A program made the position numbers and the translations under genes. From Rugalucina vietnamica (lineage: Eukaryota; Mollusca; Bivalvia; Lucinida; Lucinidae), in assembly GCA_964017185.1 (NCBI GenBank), contig OZ024869.1, positions 63,874,931 through 63,938,930 of the forward strand: a stretch of 64,000 bases of DNA, in the 5' to 3' direction. How positions within the stretch are numbered: the first letter of the stretch is position 1; each line of letters begins with the position of its first letter. The notes beneath the pieces are model-generated. The model did no database searches. It was given only the letters and a program-made list of their open reading frames with translations, and had not been told where the DNA came from. Of the stretch, positions 15,001 through 30,000 are shown in pieces.

Positions 15001-18000
15001 AGCTGGTCTGTGTCTTTGTTTTCACATAGGCAAAAATCTGTTTTTCTCATGATGCGGCTCATATCATAAGAGAATATTGTTTTTCAGGTCTGCACAGTTA
15101 GAGATAGAAAATCTCAGGATGTGAGAGATCTGCCATCTAGATTTGTGGAAATAGGTAAATTGCATTTATCAGGAAAGTTTTACTAAAACCAGGATTTTAT
15201 TCTTTTGTTAACATTTATGGAAAAAGTTCATGGTGAATGCTATAAATGTATTTGCCCTGACAAACAAGGTTATAAATGCTTATTAAACTGCTGTTTAGAG
15301 GATTGTGGTACTTGTGTGTGGCTTTTTTACATACATAAATCTTGAAAAACTCACCATTGTAAATACACTAATCTTAGCAATGATCTTTTTAAGATTTTTA
15401 AAATTTTTCACTCATAGATGTTAGATGGCTCACACTTTACACACATGCTCCATGATATGAGCCGCCTCATGAGAAAAACCAACAATGTGGGTTTTGAACA
15501 GGTCTGATACAAACCGAGCTGTAAAAGCATAGAAGATGGCTTGAGGCTGGAAGTTTTGGATTTAGAAAGTAGAGGAATTGTACTATCTGAGTAGCAAAAA
15601 CAAAGGTGCTGATCAGCTTCACGGTTACCGCAAAGCTCATAGGCGTAACCAGGAAGTTGAAATGTATACGCACACAAGTGGGGTAGATCATGAGCAGGGG
15701 TCTCTCTCTCGTTTGGGGGGTTCCGGGGCCCTCCCCCGAGAAGAAAAAAGATTTTCGGGATGGCTGGAGAACGATTTTAAGCCTCTTTTATGGAAGGAAA
15801 TTTGTTTTCTTTCAAGAGATTTTTATAAGGAATGTTCATGTCTCTTTTTTACATTACGCACGTGCGTAGTGTGCGTAATGGGCATTACACCTTTGAAGCT
15901 GATCTGCATCTTTGTTTTCGCCTATGCAAATTGTTGGGTTTCTCATATCTTATTTGTAAATGTATGTATTTCAGTTGCCATGTTTACAACAGATTTTCTG
16001 ATCAGTGGGATTTCTTCACTAAATGAAAACATCGTGGTTCTAACATACGAAAAGGAAAAGTTTTTAGAGGTAAATGTCTTGTGAAACAATTGGAATAAAA
16101 TTGTCTCGTTCATCTGAACAGAGTTGGTTTTGAGCAGAAATGATCTGTGAATCAAAGTCACAAATTTTAATAAATTATGTACATTGCTATGTCTTTAAAT
16201 GACTTGCTGCATTGGGAGATAAAAATTTTAATGTTCAGAAAGTTAAATAAGCTTTGGCTAGATTTATGAGTCACAAAGTGAGAAAACAGTCTTCCGGGTT
16301 TCCAACCAGATGATACACAAACATGCCTGTACAGTCTATGAAAAAGGCTAAAGCTTGAAATTTAAGATTTAAAAAGAGTGATTGTACTGTATGTGTAGCA
16401 TAAACAAAGAAGCTGATCAGTAAATGCAGAGCTGATTTGTGTCTTTGTTTTTGCATGGGCAAATAACCGAATTTTTCATGACAGGGCTCTAGAACTGAGC
16501 TAAAAGTGTGAATATGTGTAAGAAAAGGATAGGTGGCCCAAAAAGATATTTTTGGGCAATTTTCCTATTGATTATTGCAGCCCAAATGAATGTTAAATTA
16601 CATTAATACATTTGCTGGCAAAGTGTGTGCCATTTCCATCACTATAAAGGTGTGCATCTGATTTCTTTTCCCTTTTCTTTTATGGAATTCTCTTTGCAAT
16701 GCATTTTCTTTACACATACACTATAGTCAATCTTGAAATTTGTTATTTTATTTGTAGGGCGGTAAGATGATTTCCCAGCGTCCTAATCTACGTATCTTAG
16801 AAGCTCACATGGACTACTATGAAGAGTTATCCAATGATGCGTTATCTATCAGAGGTTACCAGGAGTACAGATGTAATGACTACCACCTAGGTTAGTTCAG
16901 TAACATTTCCATGTGTAAATTTGGCCTTGCTCAACTCAACTGAGTTTTAAAGTTTCATCAGTTTAACAAGTATAAACACTGGTTGGCAATTTGACACTGA
17001 CGAGCAGGATAGATTTCAACCTCTTATGGTTGAGAATGTAACTTCTAGCTTCTTTAATCAGCACAAATTTTGTTACAATTTGGTTTCTCCTGCTGAAAGC
17101 ATGAGTGCCTTAGGCACTTATCACTTTGACATTGTTTCAAAATGTGTGCTTAGAAACTCCTCAGATGAGGCTCCAATAGCTCAAATGGTAGAGCATTAGC
17201 TTTGGGATTTAGAGGTCATAGGGTTGAGTCTTGGCCATGCCACACCAAGTACCTTTGACTGCCTTGCTTTTTCCTCAACATTGTAAGACAGACAATGGCT
17301 TAACTTCTCTCTGCCCATCAAAGATTATATTTTTACCTACTTTGGAGCAAGCATAGAAAAGTATTGTATACACTGAAAATTAATTTTTCAGTGTAGAGTT
17401 GGAGCTTCACAAAGAGTCACAGTTAGCAAAATTTACAGTAAACTGGGACAAGCCAAGTCTTTGTAATGTTTTAAAAGGTTTATATCCTGTACTATTTCAG
17501 AGAGCGTGAGTGAAGACAACTTGTTCTATATAGTCAGTCCTAAAGATGTCGTAGTAGCTCGACAGAGAGATCAGGATGATCATATAGCCTGGCTGCTGCA
17601 GCATGAAAGATATGAGGTACAGTGTAGGTTTATGATACATTGTCCTAATTTTAGAGGATGCAATCTCTCTTTCTCAATTTGTCTGAAAATGACTAAATTG
17701 GACATAAACCATTTTGAATTTTCTATTTTCTTGAAAGTCTCAGGCAACTGAAATTTTTTTTGCATAAGATTAAATGTTGAAATGAGCATTCAGTCTGTTT
17801 AAAACTTCTAGATGAAATAAACATATTGGTACCATCTGCATCCACTCATACCAATGTTTCCATAAATTTTGCTTTGTGTATAAAGTCAACAGATGTCCAG
17901 TTTGCCGCTTTGTACATTCAAAAGTCAGAAATATCCTTTCTAAAATGTCTACATTTCTCCCCAGGAAGCCATGGAAGAAACTGTTAAACATGGAAAAGAG

Positions 18001-21000
18001 CTGAAGAAACATACATTTCAGGTAAAGCTTGTACTTTAGTGGGATTGAACATGACCCATATTTGACAAATGGATTTTCCCATCATTATCATTTGGATGAG
18101 TCCACTTTCATTTTTAGGGATGTCAGGAGTGATTTTTGAATTTTATTCAATTTTTCGATGAAAATTCTCTAAGCAAACAGAATAGCCCCAGATGGGATGC
18201 CGCGTTCTGCGGCGTCACATCTGGATCTGGGGCTATGCTGTTTGCCTATGTCCCATAAAAGGGACGCCAGGCTTAAATTAGTTAACAACATGACACATTC
18301 TCAAGGTCCAAAGAGAAGTGATGATATCAAGGGACCTTTTGCAAAGCAATGTTAATGAATGACAAAATCATGTTTCATGGCTATTAAATCATAAATTGGA
18401 CATACATGTAGTGTACGGTATTTGATAGCCATAACACATTATTTCTGTATTTTTTGTTCTCATTTCTCTAGTAAAACCAGTTCACTTGATATTTAAGTAT
18501 GTCATCAACTAGTTTTAGGTCCAAAAATATAGTACTTTCCATTTATTTCAATTTAACTGTTTTGTTTCTAGGAAGTAGGGAGACTGTACATGAATGCCCT
18601 GATAGAGGAGGAGAATTACGATGCTGCAGCTAAACTGTGTGTCAAACTGTTCGGCAAGAACAAGGAGATGTGGGAAAATGAGGCATACAAGTTTGCCAGT
18701 ATACGACAGCTGAAGGTATTATTGTATAGAAGTATGATTGGGTTAAATCTAACACTGTGGACATTTGAGGGTTTCAGCCATAAACGTCATATGAATAAGT
18801 AATATTATAGTTTAAAACATATTTATGCATGTTCTACATGTCTATATAGACACAAAATGAATCATGATCAGAATTGCTGCAGCTAACTGAACAAAAAGAC
18901 CAAAAAGCATCGGTAATTAGAGGCTGATTATTTTAAACACATCAAATGCCAGCTTCTTAAGTTTCATCCACAGTTTTGATATTGTGTTACTAATACTCTG
19001 CTAGTCTTGTTTACAAATTTTAAAGAAGTTTTTTTTTTTTTTTTTTTTGCATTGTGTGTTGGTAAGGATGTTATGAACAGCTTAGCCAATAGAAGACATG
19101 TTTTTTGTTTGTTTGTTTTTTATTGAATCACTGCTGTGCCTATTCTCTTGTAGGCCCTGTCACCTTATTTGCCACGAGATGACCCTAGACTGAGTCCTGC
19201 TATATATGAAATGGTGTTGAATGAATTCCTCCTCACAGACCCTAAGGTACATTGGGGCATTAGTTGTCATTCAGTTTTAGGTTGGTTGATTAAAGCACAG
19301 ATGCATTAAAGCTTTACATGAGTACTTTATAGGGATCAAATATGATTTTCCATTCATTAACATTCGCTAGGTCCCAAGGGGAGTGTTGAAAACCGAGGGT
19401 GTAACCCGAGGTTTCCAACACTCCTGGAGGGACCTAGCGAATATCAATGAATGACAAAATCATTTTTGATCGCTATTATTGTATAAATTCTGCAAAAACG
19501 AAAGAAATACGGGTGCTTTATATTTTACAGCCTCATCACGTTTTCATATGCGTTAAAAGTTTTCATTTTTAGCTCACCTGAGCCGTTAGGCTCACAAGGT
19601 GAGCTTATAGGATGGCCATGATCCGGCGTCCGTCCGTCGTCGTCGTCCACCATTTTCAAAGATCTTCTTCTCTGAAACCGCTTGGCCAATTAAAGCCAAA
19701 TTTTATATGAAGCATCTATGCGAAGGGGGAAAGAATGTGTTTATAAATAATCCTGGTCACATGACCAAGATGGCTGCCATGCCCATATATGGTAAAAACC
19801 CTTCAAAATTCTTCTTCTCCGGAACCACTGGACCGATTTCAACGAAACTTGGCATGAAGCATCGGGGACTGGAGTACTAGAATGTGTTTATAAATTATGA
19901 CCTTTGGATAACCTTGACCTATTTTACGGCAAGGTCAACATAGGTCGCCCATGCATTTGAATGGGGAAAATTGTTAAAATGTTATTTGAAAGGCAAAACT
20001 TGCAGGAAATGGGCAAATGGACTGAAGGTAGGTAATTCTGAAAAAAAAATTGGACCACAGGGGTTGGTCTGCCCCCACCCCGGGGCAATATACATGTATA
20101 TTACAAAAATATTCAAAGATCTTCTTCTCTGAAACCACTTGGCCAATCAAAGCCAAATTTTATAGGAAGCATCTATGGGAAGCGGGAATCAATGTGTTTA
20201 TAAATAATCCAGGTCACATGATCAAGATGGCCGCCATGCCCATATATGGTAAAAACCCTTCAAAAATCTTCTTCTCCTGAACCAATGGACCAATTTCAAC
20301 GAAACTTGGCATGAAGCATCAGGGACTGAAGTACTACAATGTGTTTATAAATTATGACCTTTGGATGACGTTGACCTATTTTACGGCAAGGTCAACATAG
20401 GTCGCCAATGCATTTGAATGGGGAAAACCTTTAAAATGTCATTTAAAGTGAAAGTCTTGCAGAAAATGGGCAGTAGGACTGACTATTAATGATTCTGGAA
20501 AAATTGGACCCCAGGGGCATATTTGCCCCAACCCCGGGGCATTATACATGTATATTACCATAATATTCAAACATCTTCTCTGAAACCGCTAGGCCAATCA
20601 AAGCCAAATTTCATGTGAAGCATCTATAGAATGGGGGAATCAATGTATGTATAAATAATCAAGGTCACATGACGAAGATGGTCGCCATGCCCATATATGG
20701 TAAAAACCCTTCAAAAATCTTCTCCGGAAACGGTAGACCTATTTCAAAGAAACTTGGTGTGACGCATCTATGGCTTAAGTACTACAATGTATACATAAAT
20801 CATGACCCTGTGATGACCTTGACCCAGTTTATGGGTCAGAATATTGATTATTCTGAAAAAAAAAGAAGAAAATGGCCCAAGGGCTTCATCTGCCCCTGCA
20901 CTGGGGTTAAATACCATAATATTCAAACATGTTTATTGGTATATGCAGCAGATCTCAGGTGAGCGTTTACAGGACCATTGGTCCTCTTGTTATGCTTGTT

Positions 21001-24000
21001 CCGGGCAGACTTCAAGGAATAGCCCCACAAACTATTCCCTGAGCGTTTTATGAAAGCCTTCATGTAGCTGAACAGTTTGCAACAAATTCAAGGTATAAGA
21101 AAATTATAGCGGTTTGAAAATTTTGATGGCCCAAATCCAGAACGAGGCTGTGAGGGTATGACGTCACTCCCTCACAATCATGGAATTATAAATATCTGCC
21201 ATTTCCATGCATATTAAAGTTTGAAAGTTGTTGAAATACTTTTCATTCACTCAATAGAATCATACTGATCTGTTTTCGAATGTAAAAAGTAAGTCTACTA
21301 CTGTAAATAATCATTTTTCCTTTTTGGTCACGTGACTTACTAAACAAAATGGCGGCCACCATAGGCGGCCATTGTTGAATCTTAAAACTTTCATATCTTC
21401 AAAACCACTTAACCGATTTTAATAAATGTGGCGTCAAAATGTTTGTTTCGCCGATCTTTTTCTTTTGAAATGAAGGATAATGTTTGTAAACCTTAGTCCT
21501 ATCCTTTAAGTTACTCATGGTTAGCACGTGTTTTGCATGTCGCCTGGTAATGAGCAGTAAATTGAGCATAAACAAAAGCCATGCATTAACAGCATGCGCG
21601 TATGAGAATTACCATATCAATATATGGCTTTCTTTTCATTAATATATGGCTGTTAATATTGTGCGACACGGCTATTTATGGAATAATAAACATTAAAGCT
21701 TTATGTTGGTGCATTAAAGTTATTAATCAAGGACATTGAGAGGCCTTTTTGATATCAAATGAAAAAGATTTTTACAAGAATTATCGTCTTTTGATTTTTT
21801 GTATGTCCGACATTGTGTTATGTAATTGAAGTGAATTTACTTGAAATACTTGAGAAAGAAGACAGAATAGACTGAAATAAGCCCACCTTGTCTTGCAGGT
21901 ATTCCTACAAATGATCAAAGAATGGCCACACACTCTGTACAATATCAAGACTATTATCAATGTGGTGATAGAACGGCTGGATAAAGACAGAAATAACAGA
22001 ACTCTACTGCAGGCACTGGCCGAACTGTAAGTGAATGGCTGTTTTATTTTACTGGGTTGTTTTGCTAACTTGTCAGACAAGCTTGTTTTCTGTAAACAGA
22101 AAGTCTTGGCACAAAAATAGTTCAGACTTGTTATTTCTTATTTGTATAAGTAGGTATGATGTATAAAACAAATGTTTACTGATTTGTTTTCCAGGCATGG
22201 TTATGAGAAGGCATTTGACAGAGCACTGGCTATTTATCTCAAGTAAGTACAGATTAAAACCTCTAGTTAAAACTTAAAGATGGAGAGTGGTGGCCAAGTT
22301 GTAAAGTACCAGAGTTCAGACAACTTCTGGACACACTTTGTCAAACAGACTTAGAAATAAAGTGTGTTTCCTAGTGTCTGATAATGATTTTTCACAGATA
22401 TTTAGCACAATTGAGCATTTATTTGTCACAAAATGGTTGAAAATTGGTTGACAAATAAAGTTCTGGTCAAAAACATTTCTAAATAGCGATTTTCTATACA
22501 AATCATTGTAAATTGACACAAATGACTTATCCCAGACAAAATCTTCACAATCGAGTAAACATTTTCAAAAAGATTAGAAAGCATTTTCGTCAACATGGAT
22601 TATCTCCCTTGCCAATGCAAAATCCCTATTAAAAGTTCATTAAAACTATCTGATTTTCAAAATTTTTGCAGGTCCCATTAGGACAAAGCAAGATCAAGAT
22701 TTTGACATGAAAATAACTTTCCTATCGTCCTTCACAGAATCACACAAAAGTTTTCTGTGAAAAACCATTATTTTAACTTAAGATAGAAATCAACTGGTCT
22801 GGAAAAATGGAATGCAAAGTGTAAACTGCCTTTTATGTTTGAATTTGTGTAATGATACGGCATGCTTTAACAAGGTCCTAGTGTATCTTTTGTGTTTAAA
22901 AGTTCTATGGGTATGTTTTACTTCAGTTACTTAAAACTTTCACACATGAAAGCCAGTTTTCAATGATGTCAGGCTTATGCATATTCATTTTGTTTTGTAC
23001 TTTCCAGATTGAAGCACCCAGATGTGTTTATCCTGATCAAGAAGCACAACTTGTTTGAGTCTATCAGTGACAAGATAGTACAGTTAATGGACTTTGACCA
23101 GGATCAGGCTGTTATCATGTTGCTGGACAACATTAACCAGATTCCAGTGAGTCTACATTTTCTCTTCCTTGTCCACCCTCCTCACTGGGATATATAAAGA
23201 GCAAAAATCAATATCTTGATAACTGTTAACATAATTTTCTAAAGATAAAATTGAAATAATATCTGTTAACATAATTTTATAAGATTTCTGTCTAAAATGG
23301 ATAAAATTCTGTCTAAAATGGCTTTCCTTGGTAGATGCACAGATACAAATCAGTCTTAGTGTCTATAGCTCTGGATAGCATGGATAGGTGTAAAGGCTGG
23401 TTTGTCTTGATAACAAGAAAAAAAAAAACTTATTCAGATATTTTTTACAGTGAGTCTTGGACACTCAATGAATTGCTTTTCTTTGTCATTTCAGGTTGAA
23501 AAAGTGGTGAGACAGTTGGAGAAAAAGCAACAATTTCTTCATGTAGTAAGTGATATAGAATTTACAAGTTTAAAGCCTTTTTCATGTAGGTTGTGCAGTT
23601 AAAATGCCCTTGGATTTTGTTGTGGTCAGCAGGCCATAGGAATCAATATAAGCCTTTTAAAACAGATGCCTGACATTTGTAAGTCATTCATGTAGACCCA
23701 AATAGAATACACATCTATATGACAGTTGCATGACTTAGATTATCTCGCTTTCACACTCAAGGCATTAACATGCAAAGCTGACTAAGTTGTGAAAGGCAAA
23801 GAGAAACTTCTTTCAGTTGCTGAATTTCAGTGGTAGTTGAATGATTGTCAGTTAGCAATAAAATACAAGATTGTCACTCATGATCATTCAGTAGTTTTTA
23901 CAACATTTGCATAACAAAAACTAATCAGTGATTTTACTTTATGACTTCTTTTAATGACAGTTTGATATTTAATTCCAGTACCTGGATCGTTTGTTCAAGA

Positions 24001-27000
24001 AGGATCCCCAGCTAGTGATACCCTACTCTGGTGATATGGTGAAGCTATATGCCGAGTATGAGCGACAGAAACTACTGCCGTTTCTGAAGAGCAGTAACAA
24101 CTACCAGCTAGATATGGCCCTGAAAATTGTAGAGACTAGAGAGTTTGTACCGGAACAAGTCTATCTACTAGGTTGGTATAACAGATACACTTCAAGCAGA
24201 TCAACATTGATGATGATATCTAGCTGAGGATCTTTACATGCCATCTTTTGCATATTCTTAACAGGTTGAGATCCCTTGATTTATATGACTTAGATTTTCA
24301 TTTCCCTTCAGCAGCTGAAGAGTCAATGGACAGAACCTTTGACCTGTTAGCAGATCAAAATTGTTAAGATACAACTTATAATTGTTATGTCTCCCCCCGA
24401 CAGGGTCGGGAGACATATTGTTTTTCCCCGTGCATCTGTTTGTCTGTCTGTCCGTCTGTCTGTTTGTCTGTCCGTCTGTCCGTCACAAATCGTGTCCACT
24501 CTATAACTTGAAAACCGTTGAAGATTTTTCAATGAAACTTGGTACACTTGTAAACCACGACGAGACGATGTGTCATGTACAAGAACCATAACTCTACCTT
24601 GTGTATTTTTGGAGTTATTTCCCTTTGATTATTTTCAATACAATTTTGTGTCCGCGCTATAACTTGAAAACTGTTTAAGATTTTTCAATAAAACTTGGTA
24701 CACTTATTAAGCATGATCAGACGATGTGTCATGCTTAAGAACCATAACTCTGGCTTGAGTATTTTATGAGTTATTTCCCTTTGATTATTTTCCATACAAT
24801 TTCGTGTCCGCTCTATAACTCGAAAACCGTAAGAGATATTTCAATGAAACTTGGTACACTTATAAAGCAGGATGAGATGATGATGAAATGATGTGTCATG
24901 CTAAAGAACCATAATTCTTGCTTGCATATCTTTGGAGTTATTTCCCTTTGTGTCCATTTTGTGTCTGCTCTATAACTAAAAAACCATTAGAGATTTTTCA
25001 GTGAAACATGGTACACTTATAAAGCATGATGGGATGATGTGTCATGCACAAGAATAATTACTCTTGCTTTCATATCTTTGGAGTTATTTCCCTTTGATTT
25101 TTTTCCATACAATTTCGTGCCCACTCTATAACTTGAAAACCGTAAGAGATATTTCAATGAAACTTGGTACACTTATAAAACAGAATGACAGGATATGTGA
25201 TGCACAAGAACTATAACTCATGCTTGCATGTTTTGGACATGCAGGTAGAAAGGGGGGAGACATCAGTTTTCACATAGAAAACAAATTCTAGTTGTGCATT
25301 ATTTTTCACTTTATGAGAGTTACATCCCTTGATGTCACAATGATTTACAGAAGTTGACCAAACTTTGTATGCAAATCAACATTTACAAAATCTATTTTGT
25401 GCATGTTGTACATCATTGTTTTTCAAATCTGTGAGAGTCTTTTCCTTTTGCAATTTTTGACAATAAAAGCACAGAAGCTATAGTCCAATTCTCTGACAGT
25501 CTTAGCTATTTGAGCCGCCTCATGGGAAAACCAGCAATCTGCATATGCGAAAACAAAGGTGCAGATCAGCTTCCAGGTAACCGCAAAGCTGATCAGCGCC
25601 TTTGTTTTCGCTACTCAGATGGTACAATTCCTCCTCTACTTAACTTCAAAATTTCAAGCTTCTAGCCTGCTTCTGTAGCTGTACAAGCCAGTTTATGTCG
25701 GACCTGTTCGGAAACCACATTGTTGGTTTTCCCATGTGGTGGCTCATTTCTCACTACAGGATTGATGGGGAACATCAAGCAGGCTCTACACCTGATCACA
25801 GACAAACTACGAAATGTGGAACAGGCTATAGAGTTCTGTAAGGAACATAATGATAGTGAATTATGGGAGGACTTGATTGAACATTCCATTGATAAACCAA
25901 GTAAGTTATAATGATTACAGGGAATGAAATATAATGGTTTGGTCCTTTGAAGAAGCAGTAGAAACATTCAACGGGAGAAGGTGGTCTGTAGTATACAATT
26001 TTGGGTAATGAACCCACAGCATGACCCTTTACAAATTAGCAAGGAAAACCTGACATTGCTGCAATTTAAAGAATTTACATCAGGAAAGCAGCTTAGCAGA
26101 GCGTCAGACTGTAGAGCAGGAGACAGTTATTTAAAAACATATCTCTGCTCTTTAGTGCCATTGTATGGGTGGCTATATCTCAATATAATGGAAAAATTGC
26201 TGACTGGGACATAAACAACAACACAAACAAATAATGGTTCTGAATTGTGTGGTTTGATTGAATCTATTCTACAATGATTAAACATTCATCTGGAAAACTG
26301 TGACTTCACATTCTGTTGATAAGCCAAGCATGTCTTGGCAGTTAATTGTTAACAGAAACAATCTATATTTCTTAAAGCCCACAAAGGCAAATATATTGTT
26401 TTGTCCCGTTTGTGATGTATCTTCCATTTAAATAAATATTTTTTTTTTCTTTTCAGATTTTATTACTGGCCTACTAAACAGTATTGGAACCCATGTTGAC
26501 CCAATTATCTTGATCCGTAGAATCCAAACAGGCATGGAAATACCAGGACTAAGGGACTCCCTTGTTAAAATTCTGCAAGATTATAACTTACAGGTATACA
26601 TGTATAAACAGAAAATACCATGTTCATGTCTTTTAAATGCTATGCCAAAGTGCTATGCTATTTTGTTTGTTCAAGCCTGAAAAATTTTCATATCAAATTA
26701 CATTTGAGCCGCCACATTAGAAAACCAACAATGTGGTTTCCGAACAGGTCTGACACAAACCGGGCTGTACAGTCACAGAAGAAGGCTAGAGGCTAGAAAT
26801 TTTGGACTTAGAAAATAGAGGAATTGTTCTATCAGTGTAGCGAAAACAAAGACGCTGATCAGCTTCGTGGTTACCGTGAAGCTGATCTGCGTCTTTGATT
26901 TCACGTATGCAGATTGTTGGTTTTCTCATGAGGCAGCTCATTTCAGTGGTATTCAGTATTATTTTTTCATGCAACCCCTGCTGAACTAAAAAACGTCAAA

Positions 27001-30000
27001 ATCTCTGTTGTTATTAGAATGTCTTTGTAACACTTAGTTCAAACTTTGAGAAACTGCATCATGTTTGTTTGTGATTGGCATCCAATCAAACAAATGCTTT
27101 TTGAATTGAGAAGATAGTTGCATGGTAAAGCATTGGTTATTAGGCCTACATTATAATGCTAATTTTCTGACTTTTGTGCGAAAATTGATGCAAACTAGCC
27201 TTTAATGGCTGTTTATATTTACAATTTTTCATATGAATATTTGGTGTCAAGGAAATTTATATATTACTTGCATCTTTATTTATTCCCAACTTCAGATTTC
27301 CCTGCGTGAAGGCTGCCGTAAGATTCTGGTAGCTGATAGTTTTGGTCTCATGAGAAGATTGGTCAAAACACAGAAGAAAGCTATCTCTGTGGAGAGTAAG
27401 TGACTAACCAAAGAACAGATGGAAAGTTCATGGAAACTCATATAAGATTGGCGTAATATTTATGGGACTAAGGCCAACAAAATAGCCCCAGATGAAATGC
27501 CACAGAAAGCTGTGTCCCATCTAGGGCTATTTCGTTTGTTTCTAGGAATGTCATCAAAAAAATAAAATAAAAAACAAATATAACTTCTTGTTCCCCTTAA
27601 AATGAAAGTGGACTCATCCAAAACTATTGATATCCATGTCACAAATAGATTAAGATGCCATTGATGTTGGCGTATTTACATTTAACCACTAATGCCAATA
27701 TGCTAAAAGGCAAACAGCTGACAAGAAAAGACTGATGAGGCATTAGACTGCTGGCCTAATCTGTTAATTATAAGGCCGAGTTGTTCAAAATTAATGACAT
27801 TGTTGGTTAACGATTTGTCAAAATTTCAAACATGAATATTACAAATACACTCAGCATTTACTTAATGAGTTGAGGTCTTAACAATGACGTTAAGCTAGCA
27901 AAGTTTTGAAAATGACACAAAATCTAGCATTACAATTGCAGATCAGTCTGGGCAACATTTCTCATTTGACATAACATTTTGTTTAACCATGCAGCATAGT
28001 ATGACAAGTTGATGACAACAAATTGATATATGAATGTTTTTATGTCAGGGTATAGACTCTCATCACAGATTAACCGTTATAAATATCAGTGAATGTATAT
28101 GTATTTGACCAAAAGGAACAGGTGTGTCATGCATATTTATAACGGTTAATCTGTGATAGACATGAGTCTACTACAATTATCCGGGACTTATAATAAATAT
28201 TCTGTTCTGTATATTTCAGCAAGCCATATTTGTCAAGTTTGTCAAGAAAGAGTTCTAGTCACAGGTTGGTTTACATTTTGTTGGGGATAATTGCAGCAAG
28301 TAGTCAGCGAGTAAAAGTAGGGACTATTATAATGAGCAGGAAATGAGCCATCCCATGGGAAAACCAACAATCTGCATAGGCGAAAACAAAGACGCAGATC
28401 AGCTTCGCGGTAACCGCGAAGCTGATCAGCGCCTTTGTTTTCGCTACACGGATAGTACAATTCCTCTTCTACTTAAATCCGAAATTTCAAGCTTCTAACT
28501 TGCTTCTGTGCTTGTACAGCTCGGTTTGTGTCGGACCTGTTCGGAAACTACATTGTTGGTTTTCCCACGAGGCGGCTCAAATATTAAGCTGGATCTCAAT
28601 TGACCTTTATACAAACTGTTCATGAAATGTTAATGTCCATCCATTTTGTTCTGGTTATTAAAGTGTTTTTCTTTTGAGGAAGTACATGTATACAAATTAA
28701 GAAAAAATCATTTGTTTATTTTGTACCCAGTTGCTTCAAAGCATGCATCATCTACAGCTGATCTGTGGTATCTATTTACATTAATCAGTGGAAAAAACTT
28801 TTCCTCACCAACATGTTTCACTATGTTTGTTTCCAGATTTGCGTTACGCCAGTGATATTGTCGTGTTCTTCTGTAGCCATGTGGTCCATGAAACCTGTAT
28901 GTCAGCAGAACAGGTAAGACAACAGATGACATTGTACGTACGAGCTGCATCATGAGAAAAATGGTCTTTGGAGCTTCTGACCAGGTCTGACAGAAATCGG
29001 CCTGTAAAGTCACAGAAGAAGGTACAAGTACGTAGTAGGCAACGATCAGGAAAAGGCTAGAGGCTTGAAATTTTGGATTTAAGAAGAATAGGTATTTTAC
29101 TATCTGTGGAGTAAAACAAAGGCGCTTATAAGCTGTTACTGCGAAGCTGATCTGCGCCTTTGTTTTCGCATAGGCAAAAATCCAGTTTTCTCACGTTGCG
29201 GCTCATGTTCATTGATGCTCTTAAAGGATGATTAATTTTCTATCAAAACAGTTGATATGTATACAGTGTACCATACCAGAATAACATTTAGAAAATTAAA
29301 TTAAATAGGTTATGGAAAATCTTTAGATTATCTCAATAATGATTCTAATTAGAACAGACATTATTGCTACCTGCAGAATTTTATCCGTGTGATTTGTGGT
29401 GCATACTACAATGTTGACAAAGTTTTATATTTCACAGCAATTTTTTTATAGCCACAAAGTAATAAATTGTATCTTGCAACATTTCTCAAAGTTCATAAAA
29501 TGTATATAAGTTGTTCATGAAATACATTCCTGCTGTTTCTATTCACTCTTTCTCTGTCACAATTGTGTTTGTCTATTTCTCTTCTCCTTATTATACACTT
29601 CATTTCTTCTAAGTTTCCCATATTTTCCATTAATAATAATCCAAATCACTTTGAATAGGCAAATTGCTGCCTTCCATATTAGTTCTTTGTTACCAAGTGA
29701 CATTACTACTGTTGGGACATTATGTAGCATTTGATAGACATTAAACAATTAAGTGCACAAAAAGACATGAAACATTATTCAGAAGATAACTTACATGTAA
29801 ATAAATATTGTGGTATTTCCACGATATTTGTGCTCCTTGCCCTTTGCTTGACCATCTTTTATTTTGTAAGAGATTAGCTTTACAATAAATGAGCCATCGG
29901 ATGATAAAACCAACAATTTGGTTTCCCACCAGGTCCGACACAAACTTGCCTGAACAGCCTCAGAATATGGCTAGACGCTTGAAGTTTTGCATTTAAGAAG

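Larger units (their letters stand above)
2..17616 (+). other. VPS41: VPS41 exons 1-11: N-terminal WD40 beta-propeller
   Basis: These exons encode fragment residues 1-340. The first exon gives LQKDCASCMAVHSR and the second FLALGTHWG, matching the opening propeller strands of VPS41. Later exons give QFVTGDDK, AVLHSGEG-like VLHSGEGPIREIQWKGD, GVKIYDLSLK, LLIGWADSVK, RDLPSRFVEI and NLFYIVSPKDVVVARQRDQD. The propeller is the membrane- and cargo-facing half of the protein in the known family. Introns 2 to 5 (after exons 2-5) are the longest, 1.7-5.1 kb, and are filled mainly by transposon copies. Introns after exons 6, 8 and 10 fall inside codons. Confidence 0.93.
17965..27395 (+). other. VPS41: VPS41 exons 12-22: alpha-solenoid and clathrin heavy-chain repeat
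   Basis: These exons encode fragment residues 341-750. Conserved stretches include LSPYLPRDDPRLSPAIYEM, HPDVFILIKKHNLF, KIVQLMDFDQDQAV, AEYERQKLLPFL, SELWEDLIEHSIDKP, GTHVDPIILIRRI and LRDSLVKILQDYNLQ. The last three are among the best conserved segments of VPS41. The clathrin heavy-chain repeat, needed for self-assembly and regulated secretion in the family, falls roughly at fragment residues 540-690. Exons 16 (48 bp) and 18 (51 bp) are very short. No missing segment or frame problem was seen. Confidence 0.93.

Noticed and set aside
15578-16084. 168-residue plus-strand open frame
   Set aside because: It runs through a MITE, a 258-bp insertion and only then VPS41 exon 9 (15975-16069). Only the last part is coding.
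17167-17244. tRNA gene
   Set aside because: A and B boxes are present but the anticodon and acceptor stems do not pair. More likely the head of a SINE.
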